Positions 5,396 to 10,482 of a stretch of 21,981 nt of DNA are shown piece after piece. The notes under the pieces were generated by a model. It searched no databases and had not been told where the DNA came from. It saw only the letters and a list, made by a program, of their open reading frames with translations. Position 1 is the first letter of the stretch; every line of letters begins with the position of its first letter. Both the position numbers and the translations under genes were made by a program. This DNA is from a virus, in the IMG/VR virus record IMGVR_UViG_3300037502_000854, positions 1-21,981 of that record. One strand, written 5' to 3'.

Positions 5396-5470
5396 CTATA
5401 GGTTTTGCCTAACACCTGTCTCTCTAGACAGACCTCCCCCAGGGTGGAGCCGAGCACTTTTGCGAAGCAC
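5396..5470 (-). CDS. Possible leader peptide (24 codons) under antisense control
   Basis: A GTG at 5470 lies nine bases after GAGGTG and opens a 24-codon frame ending in TAG at 5396. It matters because the SD and the first bases of the start codon fall inside the segment complementary to the candidate antisense RNA. The peptide is basic (starts MLRKSARLHPGGG) and unrecognised. A competing frame starts at an ATG at 5499, spans the same target and runs to 5191, overlapping the next gene. Either could be the translated leader, or neither. The call rests on position and SD only. Confidence 0.3.
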   Translation of the reverse strand: MLRKSARLHPGGGLSRETGVRQNL

Positions 5471-5483
5471 TGGGATTTCCACC
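5469..5483 (-). promoter_or_regulatory. Candidate antisense-RNA target site
   Basis: The minus strand reads GGTGGAAATCCCAGT. This is complementary to the segment ACTGGGATTCTTCCACC of the small RNA at 5727-5743, giving 8 + 7 base pairs flanking a 2-nt bulge in the RNA. The site covers a Shine-Dalgarno-like GAGGTGG and reaches the start of a GTG codon. Pairing would hide a ribosome-binding site in the leader of the replication genes. Confidence 0.5.
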
Positions 5484-5531
5484 TCTCCCACCCTACCATC
5501 CTGTGATAGGGCCAGAGTACCCGGAGGCTGC

Positions 5532-5617
5532 GATTGTTTCGATGTCGGAGTGGTCTACCACCGCTGTCTCCAACATCTACACCAGTCCCTCGCAGACAGG
5601 CTGGTCGGCTCGCAATC
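5532..5617 (-). other. Predicted three-way-junction RNA fold
   Basis: A closing helix GATTG/CAATC (5532-5536 with 5613-5617) encloses two separate hairpins. One is GATGT-GGAG-TGG paired with CCA-CTCC-ACATC (5541-5577). The other is ACCAG-CCT paired with AGG-CTGGT (5581-5605). The fold was found by eye and is symmetric between strands; it is listed on the minus strand because flanking genes are transcribed that way. Its role is unknown, perhaps a leader structure or a processing signal. Confidence 0.35.
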
Positions 5618-5700
5618 AGGGTGAGGATTAGCCGGTGTTTTCTCCCTCGCAGCCCATGCAGGCTCTTGCTATCGTGAGGGGAACGGCTGGAGTGGGGGCG

Positions 5701-5791
5701 AAAAAAAAGCTATCTGCCAAGACCCCGGTGGAAGAATCCCAGTTTGCGGCTGGAACTACCCCTAACGGGGTCGGAGTCTTGATAGATAGCT
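5701..5791 (-). ncRNA. C4 / P4-CI-like antisense RNA candidate
   Basis: On the minus strand an outer helix AGCTATCT/AGATAGCT (5784-5791 with 5708-5715) is continued after a 2x2 internal loop by CAAGAC/GTCTTG. Inside are two hairpins: ACCCC-GTTA-GGGGT (5758-5771) and TTCCAG-CCGCAAA-CTGGGA (5737-5755). After the second comes a partly single-stranded TTCTTCCACC. The 3' arm of the outer helix runs straight into eight T residues (5708-5701). Phage P1/P7 C4 RNA and P4 CI RNA are small structured antisense RNAs processed from the leader of the operon they repress, and they pair with ribosome-binding sites downstream in that leader. This element has the same layout and a matching target at 5469-5483. 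It follows the thyX and Cys-rich genes by 48 bp, with no obvious promoter of its own, so processing of a longer transcript is likely. Confidence 0.6.
5701..5791 (-). terminator. Intrinsic terminator formed by the outer stem of the small RNA
   Basis: The 8-bp stem AGCTATCT/AGATAGCT plus the coaxial 6-bp stem CAAGAC/GTCTTG is followed immediately by eight T residues on the minus strand. It would end transcription coming from the thyX genes. The loop is long (about 52 nt) for a simple terminator, consistent with it being the 3' end of a structured RNA. Confidence 0.6.
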
Positions 5792-5838
5792 CTCAGTCGG
5801 CTTCCACACCAACAAGAACATTGTACAGGTTTACAAAT

Positions 5839-5985
5839 TCACATACAACTGGTGTTGCAAAAAGTCCCTGTACAGCAAGTGGTACAGATCACCATCCTGC
5901 CGTTGACAAAGTATGTATGCGTCACACAGTTGGCAACAGCGATACCTGACATCAACATTCCGACAACAAAGATCAGTTTTTTCAT
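5839..5985 (-). CDS. Small secreted cysteine-rich protein (48 aa)
   Basis: The product starts MKKLIFVVGMLMSGIAVA, a textbook Sec signal peptide with likely cleavage after A18, leaving a mature peptide of about 30 residues beginning N-C. The mature part has six Cys (C20, C34, C37, C38, C43, C47) in the pattern C-x13-C-x2-C-C-x4-C-x3-C, plus many Thr. The start at 5985 follows GGAGA at six bases and overlaps the thyX stop (ATGA). The predicted location is the periplasm or cell surface, probably disulphide-bonded. The function is unknown; superinfection exclusion, toxin or envelope effects are only guesses. Confidence 0.72.
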   Translation of the reverse strand: MKKLIFVVGMLMSGIAVANCVTHTYFVNGRMVICTTCCTGTFCNTSCM

Positions 5986-6620
5986 GCTTGCTCTCCAAAA
6001 AAAGCGTCCATAGTAATCGGCACAACAGTCCGCAACTCAGCCAGGATCAACCCTGCCAGTTGCCTGTGTTCTGCCTGTGTGGTCGGATCTAGCCTTTGCT
6101 TGAGGTAGTGGATCCATGACCTAAGAGTCCCGTTCATATACATCCGACTGCTGGTCAACCCCTCCGGCAACAACACCCTGGCCTGCTCTTTTGCGATGCC
6201 CTGCTTCATCGCCTCGGAGTACAGCCTGTCAGTCTCTTTGATGACCCAGGACTGAACCTGATCCCACCATCTTGCAAGCTCTTCATCCGCAGTCGGGATG
6301 CTGTTCTGCCTGTTCGTGTGATCCTGCATCCTTGCCTGTCTGGGTTGGGGATGCTCTAGTAAGTGAGCACTTGCATACCGTTGGCTGAACTCCTGGAAGC
6401 TGAATGACCGATGCCGCAGGATCTGCCTGCCGATGTCCCTGGTCGTCTCAATCTCCATACAGACGTTAGCCATCTCGAAGGGCGAAACGTGACCATGCTC
6501 CATCAGGTATCGCAGCAACCCTGTCTTGCCGGATGACTGACCTTCTGGATTGCTAACCCTTGCGATGTACAGGATCTGCTGGTCAGCGTCCGGTGTTGCC
6601 CATTGTATTTTTGCTCTCAT
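5982..6620 (-). CDS. thyX: Flavin-dependent thymidylate synthase ThyX
   Basis: ThyX makes dTMP from dUMP with methylene-tetrahydrofolate, FAD and NADPH. The family signature R-H-R-x7-S is present as R69-H70-R71 ... S79, followed by Q-R-Y. The preceding 'EHGHVSPFEM' and the C-terminal 'LPEGLTSSRMYMNGTLRSWIHYLKQRL...QAEHR' are also characteristic. The 212-aa length is normal for phage ThyX. The frame is open to 6749, but the start is put at the ATG at 6620 because it overlaps the upstream stop (ATGA) and gives the usual N-terminus; the extension is Cys/Gly-rich and lies inside the HNH gene. It supplies dTMP for phage DNA synthesis. Confidence 0.95.
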   Translation of the reverse strand: MRAKIQWATPDADQQILYIARVSNPEGQSSGKTGLLRYLMEHGHVSPFEMANVCMEIETTRDIGRQILRHRSFSFQEFSQRYASAHLLEHPQPRQARMQDHTNRQNSIPTADEELARWWDQVQSWVIKETDRLYSEAMKQGIAKEQARVLLPEGLTSSRMYMNGTLRSWIHYLKQRLDPTTQAEHRQLAGLILAELRTVVPITMDAFFGEQA

Positions 6621-6901
6621 TTTGGAACCACCAATCCATCCTCGAACAACACAAGCATGGTCTTGCGCCATGCAGCCTCCCACAACTCTTTGCGCTCTTG
6701 ATAGCTGAGTTTCGACCCCTGATCGATCCCAGCATGACATCCAACACATAGCGCAGCAGAGTAGACATCATGCGCCTTCATCCCCATGCCCTTGCCGTAC
6801 TCTGTCCAATTCGCATGAGCAGCCTGGGTCTCACCCTCCCGGCCACACAGTTGACACGGAAGACTAGCCACCGCTCGCAATAGAGCTTTGTTTCTGTACA
6901 T
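6617..6901 (-). CDS. HNH-type nuclease (DUF1364-like), 94 aa
   Basis: The zinc ligands C16-x2-C19 and C52-x2-C55 and the HNH histidines H29 ('AAHANW') and H56 ('CVGCHAGIDQG') are in the order expected for small phage HNH proteins of the DUF1364 type. The surrounding 'RNKALL', 'YGKGMGMKAHD' and 'LWEAAWRKT' segments fit too. Such proteins sit in nin-like recombination regions and are presumed DNA endonucleases. The start is set at the ATG at 6901, preceded by GAGGTGG; an in-frame upstream ATG at 6964 would add a basic, unrelated extension. It overlaps the previous gene by 38 bp and thyX by 4 bp. Confidence 0.85.
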   Translation of the reverse strand: MYRNKALLRAVASLPCQLCGREGETQAAHANWTEYGKGMGMKAHDVYSAALCVGCHAGIDQGSKLSYQERKELWEAAWRKTMLVLFEDGLVVPK

Positions 6902-7163
6902 TCCACCACCTCGTGATTTCCTGTTGAAGTTCCTCTCGCCCTGACATGCCGCGAGCTTTTTCAACTTGCTCTAGGTATCCTTTTCTGGATGATTTCGGCC
7001 TCGACAGCACCCACTTTGCCTCGCAATACAGCCTGTACTCCCTGCTGTGCAAACCCACTACGCTTCCGTCTGGTAGATGCTTGGCAACCGCGTTATCGTG
7101 TCGCGTTCCACACGCATAGCACGTAAGTCGTCCGTCCAGACTAGACCCCTCTCTGTCGCCCAT
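6864..7163 (-). CDS. Hypothetical Cys-containing phage protein (99 aa)
   Basis: The N-terminus contains 'LTCYACGTRHDNAVAKHLPDG', with C15-x2-C18 and H22, then 'SREYRLYCEAKWVL' with C47. This could be a zinc-binding site with an unusual last ligand. The second half is a basic helix (SRKGYLEQVEKARGM). The start ATG at 7163 has AGGTG upstream and overlaps ninB by 106 bp. The overlap is long, but the N-terminal Cys motif lies in it, which supports the assigned start. The function is unknown. It sits between ninB and an HNH nuclease, so a nucleic-acid role is likely. Confidence 0.65.
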   Translation of the reverse strand: MGDREGSSLDGRLTCYACGTRHDNAVAKHLPDGSVVGLHSREYRLYCEAKWVLSRPKSSRKGYLEQVEKARGMSGREELQQEITRWWNVQKQSSIASGG

Positions 7164-7489
7164 GCAATCACCTTTTCCACATAGTCCGAGAACGCCGCGG
7201 TCGTCATCCCTGTCGTTGTCGGCTCTTGCTCGATGATGTTCCCGTTCGGAAGCTCAATCACCCGACCATTCAGGAATAGCGTCTTGAAATAGCAATGCCA
7301 AGTCTCTGCGCTGTACTCTGACCCAGGCTTGATCTGCTCTGCGACCTCATGCAAGACAGCCCAATAGAGTGCGTTCTGAGCCGTTGTTCTGTTGGGTTTA
7401 GAGATAGACACCACCCAGCCCAATTTAGACGCTTGTACGGCCTCTAAAGCCTGTTTACGGGCATTGTCGTTAATCAGCGGAATAATCAT
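7058..7489 (-). CDS. ninB: NinB-like recombination protein
   Basis: The segment 'SKPNRTTAQNALYWAVLHEVAEQI' followed by 'YSAETWHCYFKTLFL' is the signature of lambda NinB (Orf), which binds single-stranded DNA and SSB and can replace bacterial RecFOR functions in phage recombination. The length of 143 aa matches the lambda protein (146 aa). The ATG at 7489 is preferred over one at 7501 because GGGGGAAG precedes it and it overlaps the upstream stop as ATGA. It lies with an HNH nuclease and a resolvase-like nuclease, a nin-region grouping. The ERF and YqaJ genes on the other strand probably work in the same pathway. Confidence 0.88.
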   Translation of the reverse strand: MIIPLINDNARKQALEAVQASKLGWVVSISKPNRTTAQNALYWAVLHEVAEQIKPGSEYSAETWHCYFKTLFLNGRVIELPNGNIIEQEPTTTGMTTAAFSDYVEKVIAWATERGLVWTDDLRAMRVERDTITRLPSIYQTEA

Positions 7490-8037
7490 AGCTTCCCCCA
7501 TTGGTTTGCCATCGCATCAGCAATTCCTTGGTAGGTTTTGCTGCGCTCTTTCCACCTGGTCGGACTGGGGGGCATACGATGGATACGGTTGTCTCTACCT
7601 TCAACAATGTTGGAAGGTTGCAAGACAGGAAGGTTTTTTAGCCACAGGCAGGTTGCTTTCGTCTCTCCGTGACCAAACATCCACGGCTGAATGATCTGAT
7701 CTGGTTTCCTGATCTTGCTGCTGATGATGCTTACAGGGTTTTCCAAAGCAATCCGCTCTACAGGAGCATCAAGCAACAGACGAACAAACTCCAAGGCTTC
7801 AGCCTGTTCGCGCTGCTTAAGATGGAACCATCGCGCTCCAGAAACCGCTAGGTGAGTGCATGGAGGATGAGCCACCATCAAGTCCCATCCATCAGCCAAA
7901 ACATCCCTGACATCACCTTGGTAGTGCGGCCCATCAACATCAGTCGGCAAAAGATCACAGGACATGGCATCGTGACCAGCTCGAATGAACGCATCACGCA
8001 CAGCACCACTGTATTCGCAAGCGACTAAAACTCTCAC
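7486..8037 (-). CDS. Compact cytosine-C5-methyltransferase-like protein (183 aa)
   Basis: The N-terminus 'RVLVACEYSGAVRDAFIRAGHDAMSCDLLP' corresponds to motifs I and II of SAM-dependent methyltransferases. H57-P-P-C60-T-H-L corresponds to motif IV with the catalytic Cys of C5-cytosine enzymes, and L-E99-N-P to motif VI (normally ENV). There is no room for a normal target-recognition domain, and no clear QxRxR motif VIII is seen. This type is common in phages and usually called DNA cytosine methyltransferase, but its substrate is unproven. The GTG start at 8037 is fixed by GGAGGTG five bases upstream and by a GTGA overlap. The frame is open 67 codons further upstream, but that stretch is a shadow of the nuclease gene. 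Confidence 0.72.
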   Translation of the reverse strand: MRVLVACEYSGAVRDAFIRAGHDAMSCDLLPTDVDGPHYQGDVRDVLADGWDLMVAHPPCTHLAVSGARWFHLKQREQAEALEFVRLLLDAPVERIALENPVSIISSKIRKPDQIIQPWMFGHGETKATCLWLKNLPVLQPSNIVEGRDNRIHRMPPSPTRWKERSKTYQGIADAMANQWGKL

Positions 8038-8342
8038 AGTTCCACCTCCTTTAACTTCCACCTGTTGCCCTCTTTGTACCAACCATGCAGGATCACTCTC
8101 CAGCCTGACCGCAGCATCTCTGGATAGGCTTCTGCTTCCTCTATCTTGTGTCGTCTGGCAGCAAGGTTGCTCTTGCTGGTCACCTGGACAGCAATCGTCT
8201 CCCTGTTGCCAATCGCCAGCAGATCGATACAGCCCCACAGGTCATGCTTCCTCCTTGTGAAAGCGTTGTAGTGCTCCACAGTCGCAACCAGATAGCCAAG
8301 CTCTACAAGGTGAGCCTTACTTCGTGCCGTGAGATTCGTCAC
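8034..8342 (-). CDS. PD-(D/E)XK nuclease-like (resolvase/VRR-type) protein (102 aa)
   Basis: The core 'KHDLWGCIDLLAIGNRETIAVQVTSKSNLAARRHKI' has the layout of a restriction-endonuclease-like fold: a conserved G-x-x-D40, a beta hairpin, then A-V-Q53-V-T55. This is the position of the (E/Q)xK strand in archaeal-resolvase-like and VRR-type nucleases, although the canonical Lys is replaced. The C-terminal 'WRVILHGWYK' completes the sheet. A junction-resolving or repair role in phage recombination is plausible but unproven. The start is GTG at 8342, six bases after GGAGG, and overlaps the regulator gene by 26 bp. Confidence 0.6.
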   Translation of the reverse strand: MTNLTARSKAHLVELGYLVATVEHYNAFTRRKHDLWGCIDLLAIGNRETIAVQVTSKSNLAARRHKIEEAEAYPEMLRSGWRVILHGWYKEGNRWKLKEVEL

Positions 8343-8538
8343 CGAACACCTCCGGGCAAAGTTCGCTCGCCTTGATCCGACCCTCGGTCAGCCTCTCGAT
8401 CTGCACCGCCCTCTTGACTGGAATGCCTGTGCTTCTCCACTTGTAGACCGCTTGCCTGCTCAACCTCAACTCACGACACAAAGCATCAGTCCCACCCACC
8501 ATCGCTGACGCAGCCTTCAATGCTCGTTCTGGGTCCAT
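8317..8538 (-). CDS. YdaS/Cro-like helix-turn-helix regulator (73 aa)
   Basis: A single helix-turn-helix is visible: 'VGGTDALCRELRLSRQAVYKWRSTGIPVKRAVQIERLTEGRIKASELCPEVF'. 'LSRQAVYKW' is the recognition helix, and 'IP..RA..IE..T.G.I....L.P..F' is the conserved tail of YdaS/Cro-type phage repressors. Its ATG at 8538 has a perfect AGGAGGTG four bases upstream. It is the first gene of the leftward block, directly beside the divergent control region, so it probably represses one or both promoters there, as Cro does. No partner CI-type repressor is visible in the window. Confidence 0.85.
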   Translation of the reverse strand: MDPERALKAASAMVGGTDALCRELRLSRQAVYKWRSTGIPVKRAVQIERLTEGRIKASELCPEVFGDESHGTK

Positions 8539-8667
8539 TTGACACCTCCTGACGCAATGCTACACTACAGGTTGATGTGGTGCAAACAGAAGCTATAGAT
8601 TTTAGCTAACAAGCAACAAAGAACAATAAAAATATTTGTGTTGACCGTGTGTTTGGAAGTAGTGAGA
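8539..8667. promoter_or_regulatory. Divergent control region between leftward and rightward early genes
   Basis: This 129-bp AT-richer region separates the regulator gene (minus) from the recombination genes (plus). Rightward candidate: TTGATG (8572-8577), 16 bp, TATAGA (8594-8599). Leftward candidates: TTGTTC (8626-8621), 16 bp, TAAAAT (8604-8599); or TTGCAC (8585-8580), 17 bp, TAGCAT (8562-8557), the latter leaving almost no untranslated leader. Each matches the sigma-70 consensus only partly. Confidence 0.55.
8591..8607. promoter_or_regulatory. Candidate operator (17-bp inverted repeat)
   Basis: AGCTATAGATTTTAGCT has 5-bp inverted arms (AGCTA/TAGCT) around a 7-bp centre. Its size is typical of Cro/CI operators, and it covers the -10 candidates of both divergent promoters. 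The neighbouring YdaS/Cro-like protein is the obvious candidate to bind it. Only one clear copy was found by eye. Confidence 0.4.
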
Positions 8668-8874
8668 ATGTCAACCATCGACACACACAAGGGGATCGAG
8701 ATGTTGGTTGATGTGCTGAAGGAAGTGCAGATTCTGCTGAGCAAGATGGTTCAGCAAGACCACAAGAGCTTCGATATGTCTGGTGAGTACCTGCGCGAAG
8801 CAGGGATTGATTACGTTCGGGACGTCCTGTCCTTGCAAGGCAAGATTGACTATCTACTTGGAGAGAAGAAATGA
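8668..8874 (+). CDS. Hypothetical small helical protein (68 aa)
   Basis: First gene of the rightward unit. The product is predicted to be mostly helical (EMLVDVLKEVQILLSKMVQQD, then YLREAGIDYVRDVLSLQGKIDYLL) with heptad-like leucines, so it may oligomerise. The start is placed at the ATG at 8668, preceded by GGAAG at eight bases. An in-frame GTG at 8638 has no SD and lies in the promoter area. The stop overlaps the next ATG (ATGA). Not recognised. Confidence 0.65.
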   Translation: MSTIDTHKGIEMLVDVLKEVQILLSKMVQQDHKSFDMSGEYLREAGIDYVRDVLSLQGKIDYLLGEKK

Positions 8875-9014
8875 ACGATCAGAACCGCTGGGAGTATGAG
8901 GTGCAGCGTCACCAGGAGCGCGAAGAGATAAAGCGCAAGCTGTTTGCCTTCAGCATCTGGGGATTCCTGTGGACAGCATTCTTTGCGCTGATGTACGCAG
9001 CACTTGCAGCATGA
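8871..9014 (+). CDS. Small single-span membrane protein (47 aa)
   Basis: A 47-codon frame begins at an ATG preceded by GGAGAGAAGAA and overlaps the genes on both sides by 4 bp (ATGA at both ends). The first 25 residues are strongly charged ([18 protein letters not shown]). The rest is one hydrophobic helix ([19 protein letters not shown]) ending in small residues. It is probably an inner-membrane protein with a cytoplasmic N-terminus. The function is unknown. Its place in an early recombination operon, not the lysis cassette, is unusual for a membrane protein. Confidence 0.65.
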   Translation: MNDQNRWEYEVQRHQEREEIKRKLFAFSIWGFLWTAFFALMYAALAA

Positions 9015-9211
9015 TCCTAGATCCAAACTTTGTCTGGGTTCCAAGCGCCGCCACAGACGTAACACAAACATGGCGCAAATTCGGGTGGAAACCTATTTCG
9101 GAGAGAACAGATCATGAAGCAAATCGCATCCGCGCTCGTCAAAGCACAGCAAGCATTTGGACCAGCACTCAAGACCAGCGTGAACCCACACTTCCGCAGC
9201 AAATACGCTGA
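9011..9211 (+). CDS. Small phage protein with '[22 protein letters not shown]' motif (66 aa)
   Basis: The N-terminal 30 residues contain a motif of the form FV.VP..ATDVT.TWR.FGW.P, which recurs in small phage proteins of unknown function. The ATG overlaps the previous stop (ATGA). After residue 31 the frame enters the erf gene (98-bp overlap), and the remaining 35 residues look like a shadow of that gene. The real protein may end near 9105 in relatives, with this tail arising from loss of a stop codon. Confidence 0.55.
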   Translation: MILDPNFVWVPSAATDVTQTWRKFGWKPISERTDHEANRIRARQSTASIWTSTQDQREPTLPQQIR

Positions 9212-9668
9212 TCTCGCAGCAGTCGTCGAAGCAGTGATTGATGGCCTCAACAAGAATGGGATCTATCTGACACAACTGACCCACGAGTGCGACAACGGGG
9301 TCATCGTCGAAACCATGCTGATCCATGAGTCGGGTGAAACCCTATCCGGCGGCAAGCTTCACGTTCCTGCAAGCAAGCAAGACGCGCAAGGATACGGCTC
9401 GGCCCTTTCGTACGCTCGTAGATATAGCTTGATGGCTATCACCGGCATAGCTCCAGAAGACGATGACGGTAACGCTGCAAGCAAAACCAAAATGCGTCCG
9501 CTAGATTCAACAGCAGCCGTTAAAACGCTCTCAGAGGCTGCAACGATGGAAGACCTCAAAACCATGTACGCCAAGGCTTTCAAAGCCTTCCAGGGCGATC
9601 CTGAGGCTCTGAAAGCTATTGACGCAGCAAAGGATTCGCGCAAGGCTGAACTGATGGAGATTGCGTAA
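9114..9668 (+). CDS. erf: ERF-family single-strand annealing protein
   Basis: ERF proteins anneal complementary single strands in phage recombination (P22 Erf type). The family core is clear: '[22 protein letters not shown]' near residue 20, '[18 protein letters not shown]' in the middle, and '[35 protein letters not shown]' near residues 88-122. The C-terminal 50 residues are helical and variable, as usual. The ATG at 9114 is preceded by GGAGAGAACAGATC. The stop TAA overlaps the start of the exonuclease gene by one base (TAATG), the usual pairing of an annealing protein with a YqaJ exonuclease. Confidence 0.93.
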   Translation: MKQIASALVKAQQAFGPALKTSVNPHFRSKYADLAAVVEAVIDGLNKNGIYLTQLTHECDNGVIVETMLIHESGETLSGGKLHVPASKQDAQGYGSALSYARRYSLMAITGIAPEDDDGNAASKTKMRPLDSTAAVKTLSEAATMEDLKTMYAKAFKAFQGDPEALKAIDAAKDSRKAELMEIA

Positions 9669-10267
9669 TGGAACAGCGAACCGACGAATGGATCAATGCC
9701 AGACTCGGTTCTGCTACCGCATCTCGCATGAACGATGCGCTAGCAGGCTCAGAAACTGCGGCCAGACGGAACTACCTGATCCAGCTTGTGACAGAGAGAC
9801 TCACCGGCCAGCAACAGGATTCCTTCTCATCAGCAGCAATGCAAAGAGGGACAGACTTGGAACCTGTCGCACGAATGGCGTATGAGTCCAAAAATGGATT
9901 CGTAGATAAAACAGGCTTTCACAAACACCCGTCTATAGAGTGGTTTGGTGCTTCGCCGGATGGTTTGGTAGGGGATGATGGTCTGGTAGAGATCAAATGC
10001 CCACACTCAACAACCCATGTGGACTACATCCTAGAAGGCAAAGTCCCGACAAAGTACAAGCGGCAGATGCTGGCTCAACTGGCCTGCACTGGTCGCAAGT
10101 GGTGCGATTTTGTGTCGTTCGACAACAGGCTTCCAGAGCACCTGCAACTGTTCGTGGTCAGGTTTGAGCCAAAGCCAGAGGAGATCGCAAAGCTAGAAGA
10201 AGGTGTGATCAAGTTTCTCAACGATGTTCAACAGGAGTTCAACAGATGCCAGTCGTTTACGAAGTGA
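9668..10267 (+). CDS. YqaJ-type phage recombination exonuclease
   Basis: This is a lambda-exonuclease-fold protein that resects double-stranded ends to create substrates for the annealing protein. Visible family features are 'RTDEWINARLGSATASRM' at the N-terminus, 'AAMQRGTDLEPVARMAYE' (E65), and the catalytic core 'GASPDGLVGDDGLVEIKCP' with D98, E108 and K110 (PD-(D/E)XK). The 199-aa length is normal. It is directly coupled to erf (TAATG), and its 3' end overlaps the SSB-like gene by 22 bp. Confidence 0.93.
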   Translation: MEQRTDEWINARLGSATASRMNDALAGSETAARRNYLIQLVTERLTGQQQDSFSSAAMQRGTDLEPVARMAYESKNGFVDKTGFHKHPSIEWFGASPDGLVGDDGLVEIKCPHSTTHVDYILEGKVPTKYKRQMLAQLACTGRKWCDFVSFDNRLPEHLQLFVVRFEPKPEEIAKLEEGVIKFLNDVQQEFNRCQSFTK

Positions 10268-10482
10268 CCGCAGCAGGTGAGAAGTACACCGCCAAAGACG
10301 GATCAGAAAAAACCAAGTGGATCAGGATCGGAACAGTCATCCAAACCAAAGCAGGCAGGATGTCGCTCAAGATTGAGTCCATCCCTGTCGGTTGGGATGG
10401 TTGGGCAAGCCTGATGGAGCCTCGCCAAGACGAGCCAAAAAAGGCTCGACAGCCTGGGGAAGACGATGACCTCCCATTCTGA
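10246..10482 (+). CDS. SSB-like small phage protein (78 aa)
   Basis: The last residues, E-D-D-D-L-P-F, match the acidic tip of bacterial single-stranded DNA-binding proteins (DDDIPF), which recruits repair and replication enzymes. The body (KYTAKDGSEKTKWIRIGTVIQ..AGRMSLKIESIPVGWDGWASL) looks like a short beta barrel and resembles small proteins found beside phage annealing/exonuclease pairs. The start at 10246 has AGGAG eight bases upstream, inside the exonuclease gene. It probably coats or hands over ssDNA during ERF/YqaJ recombination. It is shorter than standard SSB, so the fold assignment is inference. Confidence 0.65.
   Translation: MPVVYEVTAAGEKYTAKDGSEKTKWIRIGTVIQTKAGRMSLKIESIPVGWDGWASLMEPRQDEPKKARQPGEDDDLPF

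Larger units (their letters stand above)
5304..5838. other. 535-bp structured intergenic interval without a convincing ordinary gene
   Basis: No long reading frame here looks like a real protein. Read on the minus strand, the interval holds in order: a two-hairpin RNA with an intrinsic terminator (5791-5701), a hairpin (5680-5644), a multibranch fold (5617-5532), the site complementary to the first RNA (5483-5469) overlapping a short leader frame (5470-5396), a 6-bp-stem hairpin CTGTCT/AGACAG (5431-5416), and then the SD of the 71-aa gene. A direct repeat CCCTCGCAG occurs at 5587-5595 and 5644-5652. No strong sigma-70 promoter could be picked with confidence. Confidence 0.75.

Noticed and set aside
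5191-5499. 102-codon minus-strand frame starting upstream of the 71-aa gene
   Set aside because: Its last third is a shadow of the 71-aa gene and is Arg/Gly/Asp-rich, so it is not called as a gene. Its first part remains a possible translated leader over the antisense target.
5518-5680. Possible tRNA in the structured interval
   Set aside because: No T-arm or D-arm consensus, no anticodon loop of seven, and no CCA-like acceptor pairing. The hairpins do not form a cloverleaf.
5635-5949. 104-codon plus-strand frame across the small-RNA region
   Set aside because: Low-complexity Ser/Thr composition. It crosses the inverted repeats and the antisense of the Cys-rich gene, and has no SD.
5831-6025. 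64-codon Cys/Leu-rich minus-strand frame
   Set aside because: Frame-shifted shadow of the secreted Cys-rich gene, which has the signal peptide, SD and ATGA coupling.
6621-6749. N-terminal extension of ThyX by 43 residues
   Set aside because: The extension is Cys/Gly-rich and unlike ThyX, and it lies inside the HNH gene. The ATG at 6620 gives a normal ThyX N-terminus and ATGA coupling.
8038-8238. N-terminal extension of the methyltransferase-like protein
   Set aside because: Shadow of the nuclease gene. The GTG at 8037 has a strong SD and couples to the upstream stop.
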